From Streptomyces roseoviridis (GTDB lineage Bacteria > Actinomycetota > Actinomycetes > Streptomycetales > Streptomycetaceae), in assembly GCF_039535235.1 (NCBI RefSeq), contig NZ_BAAAWU010000001.1, forward strand, positions 3,658,001 to 3,722,000: DNA of 64,000 nucleotides, read 5' to 3'. The notes below the pieces were generated by a model. The model made no database searches and was not told the DNA's origin. It was given only the letters and a program-made list of their open reading frames with translations. Below are positions 63,961 through 64,000 of this stretch, piece by piece. Made by a program: the position numbers and the translations under genes. Each line of letters begins with the position of its first letter. The stretch's first letter is position 1.

Positions 63961-64000
63961 CTACGCCTCCTTGCGGAAGCCCTCCGCCGCCTTCAGGAAG
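63961..64000 (-). CDS. C-terminal end of a minus-strand gene (rest outside window)
   Basis: The last codons read FLKAAEGFRKEA followed by TAG at 63963-63961. The stretch is too short to name a family. The 64-bp gap to the DUF3830 gene is convergent. Confidence 0.5.
   Translation of the reverse strand, partial: FLKAAEGFRKEA

Overview
The window is a 64 kb piece of a very GC-rich actinobacterial chromosome, almost certainly Streptomyces. Evidence is the near-universal G/C third codon positions, frequent GTG starts, a subtilisin-inhibitor-like protein, several RsbW-like ATPases and a SpoIIE-type phosphatase, a Sco/PCuAC/DyP copper module, a fused cydCD, and the gene order dtpA-pheA-serS. From memory this order matches the conserved Streptomyces core near the chromosome centre. 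A perfect parS-type ParB site inside the window agrees with a position not far from oriC.

Layout. 0-3.4 kb: the start of a DUF2797-type gene leaving the window, a BRO-N regulator, a gamma-glutamylcyclotransferase-like protein, tRNA-Arg(ACG), tRNA-Ser(GCT) and a secreted SSI-like protease inhibitor. 3.5-10.2 kb: a large PAS/receiver signalling protein, an AMP-forming acyl-CoA ligase and a SigE-family sigma factor. 10.5-15.7 kb: a tightly coupled five-gene minus-strand operon (two acyl-CoA dehydrogenases, a MaoC-DUF35 protein, a MaoC hydratase, an Ltp2-like thiolase-fold aldolase) with the content of the mycobacterial igr operon for steroid side-chain removal. 15.8-19.1 kb: a PrimPol protein, a hypothetical gene, then the wreck of an integrative element at tRNA-Ser(TGA): a degenerate tRNA copy, a truncated tyrosine recombinase and a ParB-like DUF6551 gene.

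19.3-30.6 kb: HtrA-like protease, glycerophosphodiesterase, a GHKL ATPase, a SEC-C/DUF5926 protein, a secreted hypothetical protein, a second PrimPol, a GAF-SpoIIE phosphatase that has lost a metal-ligand position, an Xaa-Pro aminopeptidase and a second RsbW-like ATPase. 30.8-37.2 kb: a copper-handling run (membrane protein, YcnI, Sco, PCuAC/EcuC, CopC-CopD fusion, DyP peroxidase DtpA). 37.2-43.3 kb: pheA, serS, a HAD phosphatase, lpdA and a FadR-type regulator. 43.3-48.2 kb: a CynX-type exporter and a four-gene ABC operon. 48.4-55.2 kb: an M24 peptidase-like gene coupled to an alpha/beta-hydrolase-SDR fusion, a MerR regulator, KptA, a small hypothetical gene, an LLM flavin oxidoreductase and a HAD phosphatase.

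55.3-63.5 kb: a respiratory operon read leftwards, cydA-cydB-cydCD followed after 20 bp by a GAF sensor kinase that keeps the haem-ligand His and distal Tyr expected for a DevS/DosT-type gas sensor. A Rex-type operator lies at the cydA promoter and a perfect parS site overlaps the cydCD start codon. The window closes with a DUF3830 cyclophilin-like gene and the last codons of a minus-strand gene.

Many intergenic gaps hold short G+C-rich tandem repeats (15-46 bp units). No CRISPR array, intact insertion sequence, rRNA or biosynthetic cluster was found.
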